A stretch of 64,000 nt of DNA from Paenibacillus_AQ nitricinens. Its GTDB lineage: Bacteria > Bacillota > Bacilli > Paenibacillales > Paenibacillaceae. A program made the translations under genes and the position numbers. The notes below the pieces were generated by a model. The model was not told where the DNA came from. It searched no databases and saw only the letters and a program-made list of their open reading frames with translations. The stretch spans positions 4,898,001-4,962,000 of the forward strand of contig NZ_CP183948.1 of NCBI RefSeq assembly GCF_052056485.1. Reading direction: 5' to 3'. Of this stretch, positions 7,971-15,923 are shown piece after piece (positions within the stretch are counted from its first letter, which is position 1; every line of letters starts with the position of its first letter).

Positions 7971-9110
7971 TTAATTCCAGATCTCTTCCGCAATCTCTTT
8001 AATATACGCAAGCTTGCGCCATTGCTGCTCCTCTGTCAGGTGGTTACCTTCTTCCGTAGAAGCGAATCCGCATTGCGGGCTCAGGCAAATCCGGTCCAGA
8101 TCAACATATTGCTTTGCTTCTTCAATACGCTTCAGGATATCTTCCTTGCTCTCCAGCTCACCAAATTTGGAAGAGAACAGACCAAGCACGACCTGTTGAT
8201 TGTCTTTTAGGAAGCGCAAAGGTTTGAAATCGCCCGCCCGTTCCGTATCAAACTCCAGATAGTAACCTGAGTAGTTATTGATGTTCAGAAGTGTTTGCGC
8301 GATAGGTTCATAACCTCCGCCTACTCCAGCATAAGTAGAAACATAATTGCCTCGGCATACATGTGTCGTTACAACCAGATCTTCCGGCAGACCGGATACT
8401 ACTTCTTCGTTCAACTTCGCAAGCTCGTTCGCATATTCAGCTACATTCACACCAACCTGATTCATAAATGCTATAAACTGTTCGTCGCACAGAGCTCCCC
8501 ACGTGCAATCGTCGATTTGAATGCTGCGGCAGCCCGCTGCATAAAAGGCAAGAATTGACGCTTTGTATGCTTTGGCAATATCCGAAATTAGCTCTTCACG
8601 ATTCGGGTATAATTCATTCGTGCTTTCCTTATTTTCTGCCCGATCCAGCTCAAACAGGAATTGCGCAGCTGCAGGAATCGATTGACGCGCAACAACGCCC
8701 TCGCCTGCAGCGCCTTTTAAGAATTCATAATGCGCTACAAAAGGGTGGCTGCTGTAGCTTATTTTCCCGGTCAATCGGGCTGTTTCTGGTCTCGACTGCG
8801 CGCCGTTAAACTGGTAGCCTTGATCAATAATAGTCCGCTCTACACCATCAAATCCCCAGAAGAAATCGAGGTGCCACCAAGAACGGCGGAATTCGCCGTC
8901 AGTTACAGCTTGAAGGCCTACCTCTTTTTGCTTCTGCACTAGCTTAACGATTTCTTTATTTTCAATTTCCTTCAGCTGCTCAGCGGTAATTTCGCCGTTT
9001 TTGAATTTTGATCTAGCCTCTTTCAACGCTTGAGGGCGCAGGAAGCTGCCAACAATATCATATCGAAATGGAGTAACGGTTCGTTGTTTAGGTTCGGTTT
9101 GAGTGCTCAT
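7971..9110 (-). CDS. MetE C-terminal-like methyltransferase (YxjG/YxjH type)
   Basis: This 379-residue protein corresponds to the C-terminal catalytic half of cobalamin-independent methionine synthase, as in Bacillus YxjG/YxjH. The zinc ligands can be read as His and Cys in HVCRGNY, Glu in EFDTERAGD and Cys in LSPQCGF. The substrate-binding stretch is SIQIDDCTWG, and DGEFRRSWWHLDFFWG lies near the N-terminus. The expected reaction is methyl transfer from a folate or small-molecule donor to a homocysteine-like thiol, in methionine supply or recycling. An ATG start at 9110 is preceded by GAGGAG. No S-box or T-box was recognised in the 127-bp upstream gap. Confidence 0.85.
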   Translation of the reverse strand: MSTQTEPKQRTVTPFRYDIVGSFLRPQALKEARSKFKNGEITAEQLKEIENKEIVKLVQKQKEVGLQAVTDGEFRRSWWHLDFFWGFDGVERTIIDQGYQFNGAQSRPETARLTGKISYSSHPFVAHYEFLKGAAGEGVVARQSIPAAAQFLFELDRAENKESTNELYPNREELISDIAKAYKASILAFYAAGCRSIQIDDCTWGALCDEQFIAFMNQVGVNVAEYANELAKLNEEVVSGLPEDLVVTTHVCRGNYVSTYAGVGGGYEPIAQTLLNINNYSGYYLEFDTERAGDFKPLRFLKDNQQVVLGLFSSKFGELESKEDILKRIEEAKQYVDLDRICLSPQCGFASTEEGNHLTEEQQWRKLAYIKEIAEEIWN

Positions 9111-9237
9111 ATATTAATCTCCTCGTAAAAAATTATTAAAATTAATATAGCATATCCGATGGCCTATACCGTTACACCAATGAGTTATGGCAGGTTATAA
9201 GTATTAGCTATACCTAAAGAATAAACGTTTGTGTAGG

Positions 9238-10011
9238 CTAATATTGCCCGAGAAGACCTTTCTTCATGGCTATTTTCTCGCACCGATCAAACACAAAGAG
9301 CCCTAAAATCAAATACACTAGCGAATTTAATAGTAATACGCCATAATCTGATAAGGGCAACTCCGTTAGCGTAAGATTCTCTATCATCACTGTTCTTACC
9401 ATATTCACGCCTTTGACGAATGGAGCAAACGCCAGAAATGGTGCGACAGATATCGGAACAAATACAAGTCCCATCAAAACGAATTGGAAAATCTGTAAAA
9501 ATGCTTGAATTTGTTTCACGATAACAGCCAAACCAGCAATCATAAAGCTGACCCCCACCATACTTATCATCGTAACTATAATGATTGGGATCGTAGTCAT
9601 AGGATTTAAGCTCAACCACTGCCCGGAGGTCAGCATCGCACCAAAGAGTAAAAGGATCATAATAACAGACTGTAAGCCCAATTGACTGATGATCCGCGTG
9701 AGCATGATTTTCCACACGCCCAAGGGAGACATATATAACTGTTCTAACGTTCCACGCGTCGCTTCTGTGATTACCGAATAACCAATAAAATTCATCGTCA
9801 TCATCGTTAAGCTCCAAAAGACCACACTTACAATGGAGTATTGAACATTCGTATCAAAGCTGGCCGGATCTCCTATGAACATAATTCCAAAAAATGCAGC
9901 CAGAAATATAATATAAAAAGTGGCTACTAACGCAATCGTGTTCGGTAGATAACGTTTCATCTCAATATATTCCTTACGAAAATTCGCATTAAATAAATGG
10001 AGCCATTTCAT
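9238..10011 (-). CDS. ABC-2 type transporter permease
   Basis: A 257-residue integral membrane protein with about six hydrophobic segments and the ABC-2 membrane pattern (YSVITEATRGTLEQLYMSPLG followed by a long hydrophobic block; only its ends YSVITEA and YMSPLG are diagnostic). The first segment starts near residue 22 after a basic N-terminus. It overlaps the end of the ATP-binding gene by 23 bp, so the two are translationally coupled and form one exporter. The substrate is unknown; drug or antimicrobial peptide export is common for this type. There is no dedicated terminator that I can see before 9237. Confidence 0.85.
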   Translation of the reverse strand: MKWLHLFNANFRKEYIEMKRYLPNTIALVATFYIIFLAAFFGIMFIGDPASFDTNVQYSIVSVVFWSLTMMTMNFIGYSVITEATRGTLEQLYMSPLGVWKIMLTRIISQLGLQSVIMILLLFGAMLTSGQWLSLNPMTTIPIIIVTMISMVGVSFMIAGLAVIVKQIQAFLQIFQFVLMGLVFVPISVAPFLAFAPFVKGVNMVRTVMIENLTLTELPLSDYGVLLLNSLVYLILGLFVFDRCEKIAMKKGLLGQY

Positions 10012-10972
10012 GAGTTCTACCTCCTTTCACAATCTGAATAAACACTTGTTCAAAATCAATCGTAATACGATCAATACTTTCCACCATGGTTCCTTCCTCT
10101 TTCAGGAGATCAAACAACTCGTAGATATCCTGCCCATGCTCTAAGTTCACTTCCACAATCGTTTCATGAGAGCTTGCTTTATAAGTACTTAAAGGGAATA
10201 TACTCAACAGTTTATTCTCCTGTTCTAGGCTTAATTGCTCACCCAGCTTAATGGAATATGCCCTTGTTTCAAATAACTTAAGTAAATTCTCCACCCTGTC
10301 ATCAATCACAACTTCACCTTTATTAATGATAATGGCACGGTCACACAGCTCCTGAACGACGGGCATATCATGTGAGCTAATAATGATCGTACGTCTTTCT
10401 TCCCTTACTATCGTTTTTAGAATATTACGTAATTCATAACTAACCTCAACATCCAAACCGAGCGTTGGCTCATCCAGCAAGATGACATCCGTATTAGCTA
10501 ATAACGCCACAGCGATTGCCAGCTTTTGCTGCATCCCCCGGGATAATCCATTAACCAGCTCATTCTCCTTTTCTTTAAGATTGAATTGCCCTAATAATTT
10601 CTCTGTTTGATCGACTATTTGCTTCCGAGAGTACCCCCGGTTACCTGCAAAATATTCTAAATTTTCCCGTACGGTAAGACGCCAATATAAATTCCGGTTT
10701 CCCTCTAATACAGCACTAATATGCTCTAGCGCTTTCAGTCTCTTCTTGCATATATCTAAACCATTAATGGAAATAGAACCCCCATCCGATTCTAACAAAC
10801 CACAAAGCATCTTTATTGTTGATGTTTTCCCAGCCCCATTGGGGCCCAATAAACCGAGAACCTCACCACGATTTACATGAAAAGAAACATTACGAACGGC
10901 ATGTATTTTCTCTTTCGTCTTTCTTTTCGCATAGACCTTGCTAATCCCCTGTACCTCTATAATTTTCTCCAC
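9989..10972 (-). CDS. ABC transporter ATP-binding protein (export type)
   Basis: An ATPase with Walker A GPNGAGKTST, Q-loop region, signature LSRGMQQKLA, Walker B VILLDEPTLGLD and H-loop SSHD, followed by a C-terminal extension of about 100 residues. I chose GTG 10972 (VEKIIEVQGISKVY) because GGAGAGG lies about 11 bases upstream; the longer frame from 11029 adds 19 non-conserved residues. It is the first gene of the exporter operon with the permease at 9238. Its upstream region is cut 122-180 bp away by an IS3-family element, so native regulation may be lost or replaced. Confidence 0.88.
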   Translation of the reverse strand: MEKIIEVQGISKVYAKRKTKEKIHAVRNVSFHVNRGEVLGLLGPNGAGKTSTIKMLCGLLESDGGSISINGLDICKKRLKALEHISAVLEGNRNLYWRLTVRENLEYFAGNRGYSRKQIVDQTEKLLGQFNLKEKENELVNGLSRGMQQKLAIAVALLANTDVILLDEPTLGLDVEVSYELRNILKTIVREERRTIIISSHDMPVVQELCDRAIIINKGEVVIDDRVENLLKLFETRAYSIKLGEQLSLEQENKLLSIFPLSTYKASSHETIVEVNLEHGQDIYELFDLLKEEGTMVESIDRITIDFEQVFIQIVKGGRTHEMAPFI

Positions 10973-11040
10973 CTTATAACCATCCTCTCCCGTACGATTT
11001 TTAAAGAGTGATTCCATTGTTAAATTCATTTTATTTTAGA

Positions 11041-11054
11041 ATCTAAATTTAGAT
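11041..11054. promoter_or_regulatory. Perfect palindrome upstream of the ABC exporter operon
   Basis: ATCTAAATTTAGAT is a 14-bp perfect palindrome about 70 bp before the exporter start, followed by a second hairpin (CCAGATGGA at 11063-11071 with TCCGTCTGG at 11079-11087). It is a possible operator; the factor is unknown. Confidence 0.35.
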
Positions 11055-11236
11055 AACTGGCTCCAGATGGATACTTTCTCCGTCTGGGGGATGAGATTTG
11101 GGAAAGCGCTTGTTTATACAAGTACGACAAAGAGACACAGCTCTTTGAAGTGCTCCCTGTCAAGTGGACAGTGTAAAAAACAAAAATAGTTAGTTTAGAT
11201 ACCTCAGCTCGTATTACTAGAGCTGAGGTATTTTCG

Positions 11237-12091
11237 TTATGCAGCTCGTCGGTATTCGTTAGGTGACAAGCCATCCAAACATTCTGTATAGCGGTAATTA
11301 TTGTAGTAGTGAATATATTTGCTAACCTCCGTGAGGACTTCTTCATAGGTATCAAATTTTGTAAGATAATAGCTTTCTGCCTTGTAAGTACCCCAAAAAC
11401 GCTCAATAGGTTGGTTATCCAAACATCGGCTCACACGAGACATGCTTTTCTTAAATCCGTATTTCACATGAAGTCGGTTATACTCATGTGACGTGTACTG
11501 GAAACCTCTGTCGCTTTGTAGAAGAGGAGATACGCCAGGATTCTTCGCGTAAGCCCTTTTCAACGTATCCATCACGAGTTTATTGTTGTTGGAATGGCTT
11601 AATACCCATGAAACAATGGAATTATCATATACATCAATAATGGCACTCAAATAGGCTTTGCGCCCATTCCCGTACTTCAGTTCTGTCACATCTGTACACC
11701 ATTTTGAATTAGGGGAATTGGCATCAAAGTTACGGTTCATTACATTTTCAGCTACATGGATCTCCGTAGCTTTCACATAACTTGCTCGTTTTCTGCGAAT
11801 GACTGCTTTAAGCCCAAGAGCACACATAATTCGGTAATAACGCTTTTTGTTGTACTGCTTTTTGAGCTTTCGGTTTAATTGCGTGCGCATTTGACGGTAG
11901 CCAAGAATCCCTTTTCGCTTGTCATATCGTAGCTTTACTTCTTTCGCTAACGCACGAGTTTCAAGTTCTATGCAAGAGGGTTTCCATTTTAACCACTTGT
12001 AATAGGCAGATCGAGCAACCCCAGCTAACGCACACAACTTCGTAATTGCGTGACCTTTTTCTTTGTTCAGTTCTTGAATCGCTTGATACAA
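11237..12091 (-). CDS. IS3-family transposase OrfB (DDE integrase domain)
   Basis: A rve-type integrase with the DDE triad at D134 (KWCTDVTELKYG), D194 (LLQSDRGFQYTS) and E230 (QPIERFWGTYKAE). This gives the D-35-E spacing of IS3 elements. The N-terminal part is the HTH_21 region. The apparent TTG start at 12091 has no good ribosome site, and the frame is open upstream to the slippage heptamer at 12145-12151. OrfB is therefore most likely made only as an OrfAB fusion by -1 frameshifting. Confidence 0.93.
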   Translation of the reverse strand: MYQAIQELNKEKGHAITKLCALAGVARSAYYKWLKWKPSCIELETRALAKEVKLRYDKRKGILGYRQMRTQLNRKLKKQYNKKRYYRIMCALGLKAVIRRKRASYVKATEIHVAENVMNRNFDANSPNSKWCTDVTELKYGNGRKAYLSAIIDVYDNSIVSWVLSHSNNNKLVMDTLKRAYAKNPGVSPLLQSDRGFQYTSHEYNRLHVKYGFKKSMSRVSRCLDNQPIERFWGTYKAESYYLTKFDTYEEVLTEVSKYIHYYNNYRYTECLDGLSPNEYRRAA

Positions 12092-12111
12092 GTTTACTTG
12101 TCGAACGAGGG

Positions 12112-12819
12112 TTAGCGTGTATTTCGTCGCTTGATCTCTGCCAACTTTTTTGCGAAGTCATTCTCCATCTCTAGGTATTCATTTCGCGCTTCTAGCTCTT
12201 TAATCCGTAGCTTAAGACGTTCATGCTCCTCTAGTTCTTCTACAGGCTTTTTACGACCTCGATTGTCCTGAAGAGCTTCCTCACGGCCAGCTTGATATTT
12301 CCGAACCCATGCGTAAACTTGCTGATAAGATACACCGTATTTTTCAATCGCTTTCTGATAATCCAATTCATTAGCGATGGTATATTGTGCAATTTCAATA
12401 CGTTCTTCGAAAGTTGTTTTACGTCCTTTGTTCATATGAGATAGTCCTTTTCCTTTATGTGTAGGTTTTAATTCTATCTCATTAGTATACTTGGTAATCC
12501 ATTTGATCAAAACACTTCTACTTGAAATATGATGCTTGTTTGTCGCCTCTTCAACGGAGAAACGACCAGACAACACTTCGTTAACAGCAGCCAGTTTGAA
12601 TTCCTTAGAGTATGTTTTCCATGTTCTCGATTCCTTTAACCCGTCCAAACCATCTGCTTTATATTTCCTAATCCATTCTCTAACCGTGTGCGAACTAAGA
12701 CCTCGCTGTTTTGCCTCATAGTTTGGATTCGACTTGTGCTCAAGGCACAGCCGTACGACATGTAATTTTACTTCTAAAGATGCTGGACTTCTTTTAGACA
12801 TTAGAAAAACTCCCGTCAT
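12112..12819 (-). CDS. IS3-family transposase OrfA (two helix-turn-helix domains)
   Basis: A 235-residue DNA-binding protein. It contains two successive Tnp-type helix-turn-helix units (about residues 10-55 and 60-110) and a third near 125-175 (YQQVYAWVRKYQAG). A leucine-rich coiled coil follows (EHERLKLRIKELEARNEYLE; leucine heptads near residues 195-220). This is the long OrfA of the IS150 subgroup. It binds the terminal repeats and, through -1 slippage at AAAAAAG, supplies the N-terminus of OrfAB. The likely start may be the Met at residue 7, since the first codons lie within sequence close to the terminal repeat. Confidence 0.9.
   Translation of the reverse strand: MTGVFLMSKRSPASLEVKLHVVRLCLEHKSNPNYEAKQRGLSSHTVREWIRKYKADGLDGLKESRTWKTYSKEFKLAAVNEVLSGRFSVEEATNKHHISSRSVLIKWITKYTNEIELKPTHKGKGLSHMNKGRKTTFEERIEIAQYTIANELDYQKAIEKYGVSYQQVYAWVRKYQAGREEALQDNRGRKKPVEELEEHERLKLRIKELEARNEYLEMENDFAKKLAEIKRRNTR
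12145..12151 (-). other. Programmed -1 ribosomal frameshift site (A AAA AAG)
   Basis: On the minus strand OrfA reads GCA AAA AAG, giving the heptamer A AAA AAG in the correct phase. After a one-base backward slip the frame is open through KVGRDQATKYTL into OrfB. This is the standard expression device of IS3-family elements. Confidence 0.85.
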
Positions 12820-13059
12820 TGTAGCAGTAGAAGTTTTTGTTTTTTCTACTGTCTACTATGACGGGAGCATATCACTTGAGATGTGTCTGGAGTCTTATTT
12901 TCTTCATGAAAAAAACTAAACCTAGGGCTTGCTGAACATTCAAATTTCTCTGTAAAAACAAGGGTTTGTAGCTTCCAGACGAATTCCCCTGCCTACTGTA
13001 TAACATCAGAATGACATACTAAAAAAGCTGTGTATTAATAATAAGAAAGTGGTGAAATT

Positions 13060-13114
13060 TTAATAAAAATCGCCCTCTTTCATCTTGCTGATTAGACAAG
13101 ATAAGGAGAGCGAT
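13060..13114 (-). terminator. Terminator of the esterase gene
   Basis: On the minus strand ATCGCTCTCC and GAGGGCGAT arms (plus 13105-13114 and 13069-13078), with an inner ATCTTG/CAAGAT pair, are followed by a T-rich run at 13060-13068. The region 12870-13060 between this and the IS3 element shows no gene. Confidence 0.8.
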
Positions 13115-13137
13115 CTTTTATATTACCATGCACGTTA

Positions 13138-14241
13138 TTATCCGAAAATGCGCTTAATTCCTCTAGCAATTTCATTCATACAATCCTCTGCTTGTGGGTA
13201 AACGCCGATTTTATCCATGAACGCGTGGTCCATTCCATTATATCGGATATACTGTGTATTAACGCCTGCACGTTGTAGTTTTCTAGCGTAGGCTTCACAC
13301 TCAAGTGTCAAATAATCATACTGTGCAGTAATAATTAACGTGTCAGGCATACCGCTTAAATCCTCTACTAATAAGGGAGAAGTATAGGCGCTTGTTGCAG
13401 GAATTTTGCCTTGTAAATAAATATTGTCCAGCATAGTCGTCATATCCCCCATACCCATTAGTAGTCCCTTGATCAGCTCATGATGATTGTTAATCGTGTA
13501 CTCTTCGATATTCCATTCGAAATCATCCGTTGCTGCCCCAGCCATGTTCACCGTCGGATAAAGCAAAGCCTGGAATTTAATCATACCTGTTCCTAGATCT
13601 CTATCCTTCATCGCGCATACCGTTGATAAGTTCCCACCTGCGCTATCGCCACATACTGCGATTTGATTCGGATTTATATTCAGTTCTGCCGCATGCTCAT
13701 ATACCCAGCGAACAGCATCAAAGCAATCGTTTAATCCTGCAGGAAACGGATGCTCAGGTGCAAGGCGGTAATCCACCGAAACAACAACTGCATTTGCTTT
13801 CTCAGCAATTGCTTTACACGGATTCTCCACTACATCCAAAGTACCTCCCAGGAAACCACCACCGTGGAAGAAGACTACCGCCGGGACCTTCGAGCCTTCA
13901 GCTGGAGAATAGATCCGAACTGGGATAGAACCCTCTGAACCTTCTATATCTTTCGATTCTGTAAGAATATCCGTTGTTGTTACATCTGTATTCGGCGAGC
14001 CCATCATTGCACGCATCCCCTGAACCATTGCCATTAAATCAAACTCTCCCTCAGGTGGCTTGCCCATCGCAGCCATCTTTTCAGCACTTTCGATGGTTGT
14101 CTGCAAAACACGAGCGTCCATTTCTCCCTCAGCATCTGAATCTGGAAGCTTTTTAATCATCATGTCTAGACCTTTGACATTCTTAACCTCTGTCCGTCTC
14201 TCTAGTTCTGCCAACAGATTTTCATATAGATATTTTTCCAT
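13138..14241 (-). CDS. Alpha/beta hydrolase, acetyl esterase (Aes/HSL) family
   Basis: A hormone-sensitive-lipase-type esterase. The oxyanion-hole motif is FFHGGGFLGG, the nucleophile serine is in CGDSAGG, the acid lies near TAQYDYLTLE and the catalytic His is in GMDHAFMD. The product is about 367 residues. The ATG at 14253 sits directly against GGGAG, so the ATG at 14241 (MEKYLYEN), preceded by GAAGGA, is the better start. It lies 54 bp downstream of a GPH sugar symporter and in the same direction as an AraC-GH39 gene. A role in removing acyl groups from imported oligosaccharides is a reasonable inference. Confidence 0.85.
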   Translation of the reverse strand: MEKYLYENLLAELERRTEVKNVKGLDMMIKKLPDSDAEGEMDARVLQTTIESAEKMAAMGKPPEGEFDLMAMVQGMRAMMGSPNTDVTTTDILTESKDIEGSEGSIPVRIYSPAEGSKVPAVVFFHGGGFLGGTLDVVENPCKAIAEKANAVVVSVDYRLAPEHPFPAGLNDCFDAVRWVYEHAAELNINPNQIAVCGDSAGGNLSTVCAMKDRDLGTGMIKFQALLYPTVNMAGAATDDFEWNIEEYTINNHHELIKGLLMGMGDMTTMLDNIYLQGKIPATSAYTSPLLVEDLSGMPDTLIITAQYDYLTLECEAYARKLQRAGVNTQYIRYNGMDHAFMDKIGVYPQAEDCMNEIARGIKRIFG

Positions 14242-14294
14242 GATGTCCTTCATCTCCCAAGTTAAATTCTTAGTTTTAATTATATAATTCTTAT

Positions 14295-15644
14295 TTAGGC
14301 TCCAATTCCGGGGCCTCTACGAGCTTTCAAGTCACTAATCATTTGGGGCTCATCTTTATCTAACTTATAAAACAGGAATAATAGAATAACAATGACATTC
14401 GCAATTAAGGGTAACCATACAAAATTGAATTCAATTGCTAGCAAAGCCGATGGCGCTTGCGCTTGATTCGGTACATATTTCCCTAACGCTAGAACCCAAG
14501 CTGCAATCGCACCCCCAAGCCCCATTCCGAACTTAGCACCAAAACTGCTTGCGGCAGATAGTAAGCCTGGTGCCCTTACTCCTGATTTCCATTCTCCATA
14601 ATCAATCGTGTCAGCAATCATCGCGAACAGTAGACCAAATGCAAAGCCCCCACCAAAATTACTGATTATGACACCCGTTAATGCAAGCGGAACAGACATC
14701 ATCTGTGCACCTAGATAAACAATGATTTGCCCCACAATACCAATGATCATCCCCGTAAAGACCACATTCCGTTTACCTAATTTCTTACTAAAATAAGGAA
14801 CTAGTATAATCGCAAGTAACATTAGAACGTTAAGGCCATTAACAAGCGGAATTAAGTCTTCTCTACCTAGGTTATATTTAAAGTAATAAATAGTAGCAGG
14901 ACCCTTTGCTGTAACTCCGATAAATACGAACAGGCCAGTAGCCAAAAGGATCCACCAAGGTGTGTTCCCTTTAATTGCCTTTACTCCTTCTTTAAAAGGG
15001 ACGGGACGATTGCCTTCAACTTGAACACGTTCCCTTACATTTTTAAATGTAATCAAGAAAAATACGACTGCTACACCAGCATAGATCATCATCGTTAACA
15101 TAAAACCCTGTTTTTGATCGCCTTTTCCTAACACATCAACAAGAGGTAGTGTCGCAATACTGACAAATATAGCTCCTACTTGCGCCAGAATCATACGAAC
15201 CGATGAGACCACCGTTCTTTCCTGTGAATCACTTGACATGCTTGGCAAAATCGAAGTGAGGGGCAAGTTAATACCTGCGTATAAGACATTCAGTAGAATA
15301 TAGGTAATATACGCGTAAGCCAATTTTCCTGTATCCCCGAAATCCGGAGACAGGAACGCAAGAATTGCAATTGCCGCGAACGGAATCGATAACCAAAGAA
15401 ACCAGGGTCTGGATTTCCCATATTTCGAAGTCGTGCGGTCAATTAAGACTCCAAATACCGGTCCGTCGAACGCATCAATAATTCTCGCTAAAAGGAATAA
15501 GGTTCCTACAGCTGCGACATTCAACCCATATACATCCGTGTAGTAAAACATTAAATATAAGGTAACCGTCTGGAAAATAAGATTAGAAGCCGTATCTCCT
15601 AGACCATAACTGATTCTTTCTTTCCATGAAACTTGTTTATTCAT
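14295..15644 (-). CDS. GPH-family sugar:cation symporter (MFS)
   Basis: A 449-residue, 12-segment transporter of the glycoside-pentoside-hexuronide family. Diagnostic features are SYGLGDTASN at the N-terminus, the first-loop DAFDGPVFGVLIDRTTSKYGKSRPW region and IADTIDYGEWKSG in the central loop. ATG 15644 is preceded by AGGGGG; an in-frame extension to 15725 has no support. These carriers import disaccharides or glycosides such as xylosides with Na+ or H+. The gene lies between an AraC-GH39 gene and an esterase gene, pointing to a xyloside-like substrate. A cre-like site sits in its upstream region. Confidence 0.88.
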   Translation of the reverse strand: MNKQVSWKERISYGLGDTASNLIFQTVTLYLMFYYTDVYGLNVAAVGTLFLLARIIDAFDGPVFGVLIDRTTSKYGKSRPWFLWLSIPFAAIAILAFLSPDFGDTGKLAYAYITYILLNVLYAGINLPLTSILPSMSSDSQERTVVSSVRMILAQVGAIFVSIATLPLVDVLGKGDQKQGFMLTMMIYAGVAVVFFLITFKNVRERVQVEGNRPVPFKEGVKAIKGNTPWWILLATGLFVFIGVTAKGPATIYYFKYNLGREDLIPLVNGLNVLMLLAIILVPYFSKKLGKRNVVFTGMIIGIVGQIIVYLGAQMMSVPLALTGVIISNFGGGFAFGLLFAMIADTIDYGEWKSGVRAPGLLSAASSFGAKFGMGLGGAIAAWVLALGKYVPNQAQAPSALLAIEFNFVWLPLIANVIVILLFLFYKLDKDEPQMISDLKARRGPGIGA

Positions 15645-15795
15645 ACACGTACCCCCTGTAAATTTCATAGTAAGGAAGCTTCGACTAACCGTAATGTAAC
15701 CCCTTACATTTGTGATTATAGACAATTTTCATCCATTCCACTTTCCGTTTCTTAATCAAAAATAGACCAAATTTCATGATTTTTATCATTAGTAA

Positions 15796-15809
15796 ATTAA
15801 GCGCTTTCA
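15796..15809 (-). promoter_or_regulatory. Candidate CcpA (cre) site upstream of the GPH symporter
   Basis: The minus strand reads TGAAAGCGCTTAAT, against the consensus TGWAANCGNTNWCA. It matches the core and left half and lies about 150 bp before the symporter start, consistent with carbon catabolite control. Confidence 0.45.
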
Positions 15810-15820
15810 ATAAAATCATA

Positions 15821-15869
15821 AAAAAGGGCTGATCCAAATCCATGAAATGGATTTGGATCAGCCCTTTTT
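15821..15869. terminator. Long perfect hairpin terminator after the AraC-GH39 gene
   Basis: Arms of 23 bp at 15821-15843 and 15847-15869 are perfectly complementary with a 3-base loop, flanked by A5 and T5. It closes the minus-strand gene whose stop is at 15924. Confidence 0.9.
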
Positions 15870-15923
15870 GAGTGTATTGATTTATATAGTTTTTTAAACC
15901 TATTAAGATTTCATTTAAAAGCA

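Larger units (their letters stand above)
11151..12869 (-). mobile_element. Complete IS3-family (IS150-like) insertion sequence
   Basis: Terminal inverted repeats of about 31 bp are clear: 11151-11181 begins TGCTCCC and ends GTAAAAAAC, and 12839-12869 is its imperfect complement ending GGGAGCA. The 1719-bp element holds two overlapping transposase frames on the minus strand and a canonical slippage site. No short direct target repeat was seen next to the ends (GAAG on the left, TATC on the right), so a deletion or decay of the target repeat is possible. Confidence 0.88.

Noticed and set aside
9111..9237. Possible S-box (SAM) riboswitch before the methyltransferase gene
   Set aside because: The gap is only 127 bp and lacks the conserved S-box core and a terminator hairpin.
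11099..11114. Second cre-like site (GGAAAGCGCTTG) before the ABC exporter
   Set aside because: Only about 10 of 14 positions match and the right half of the consensus is missing.
11147..12873. Target site duplication around the IS3 element
   Set aside because: The bases beside the two terminal repeats (GAAG and TATC) do not match.
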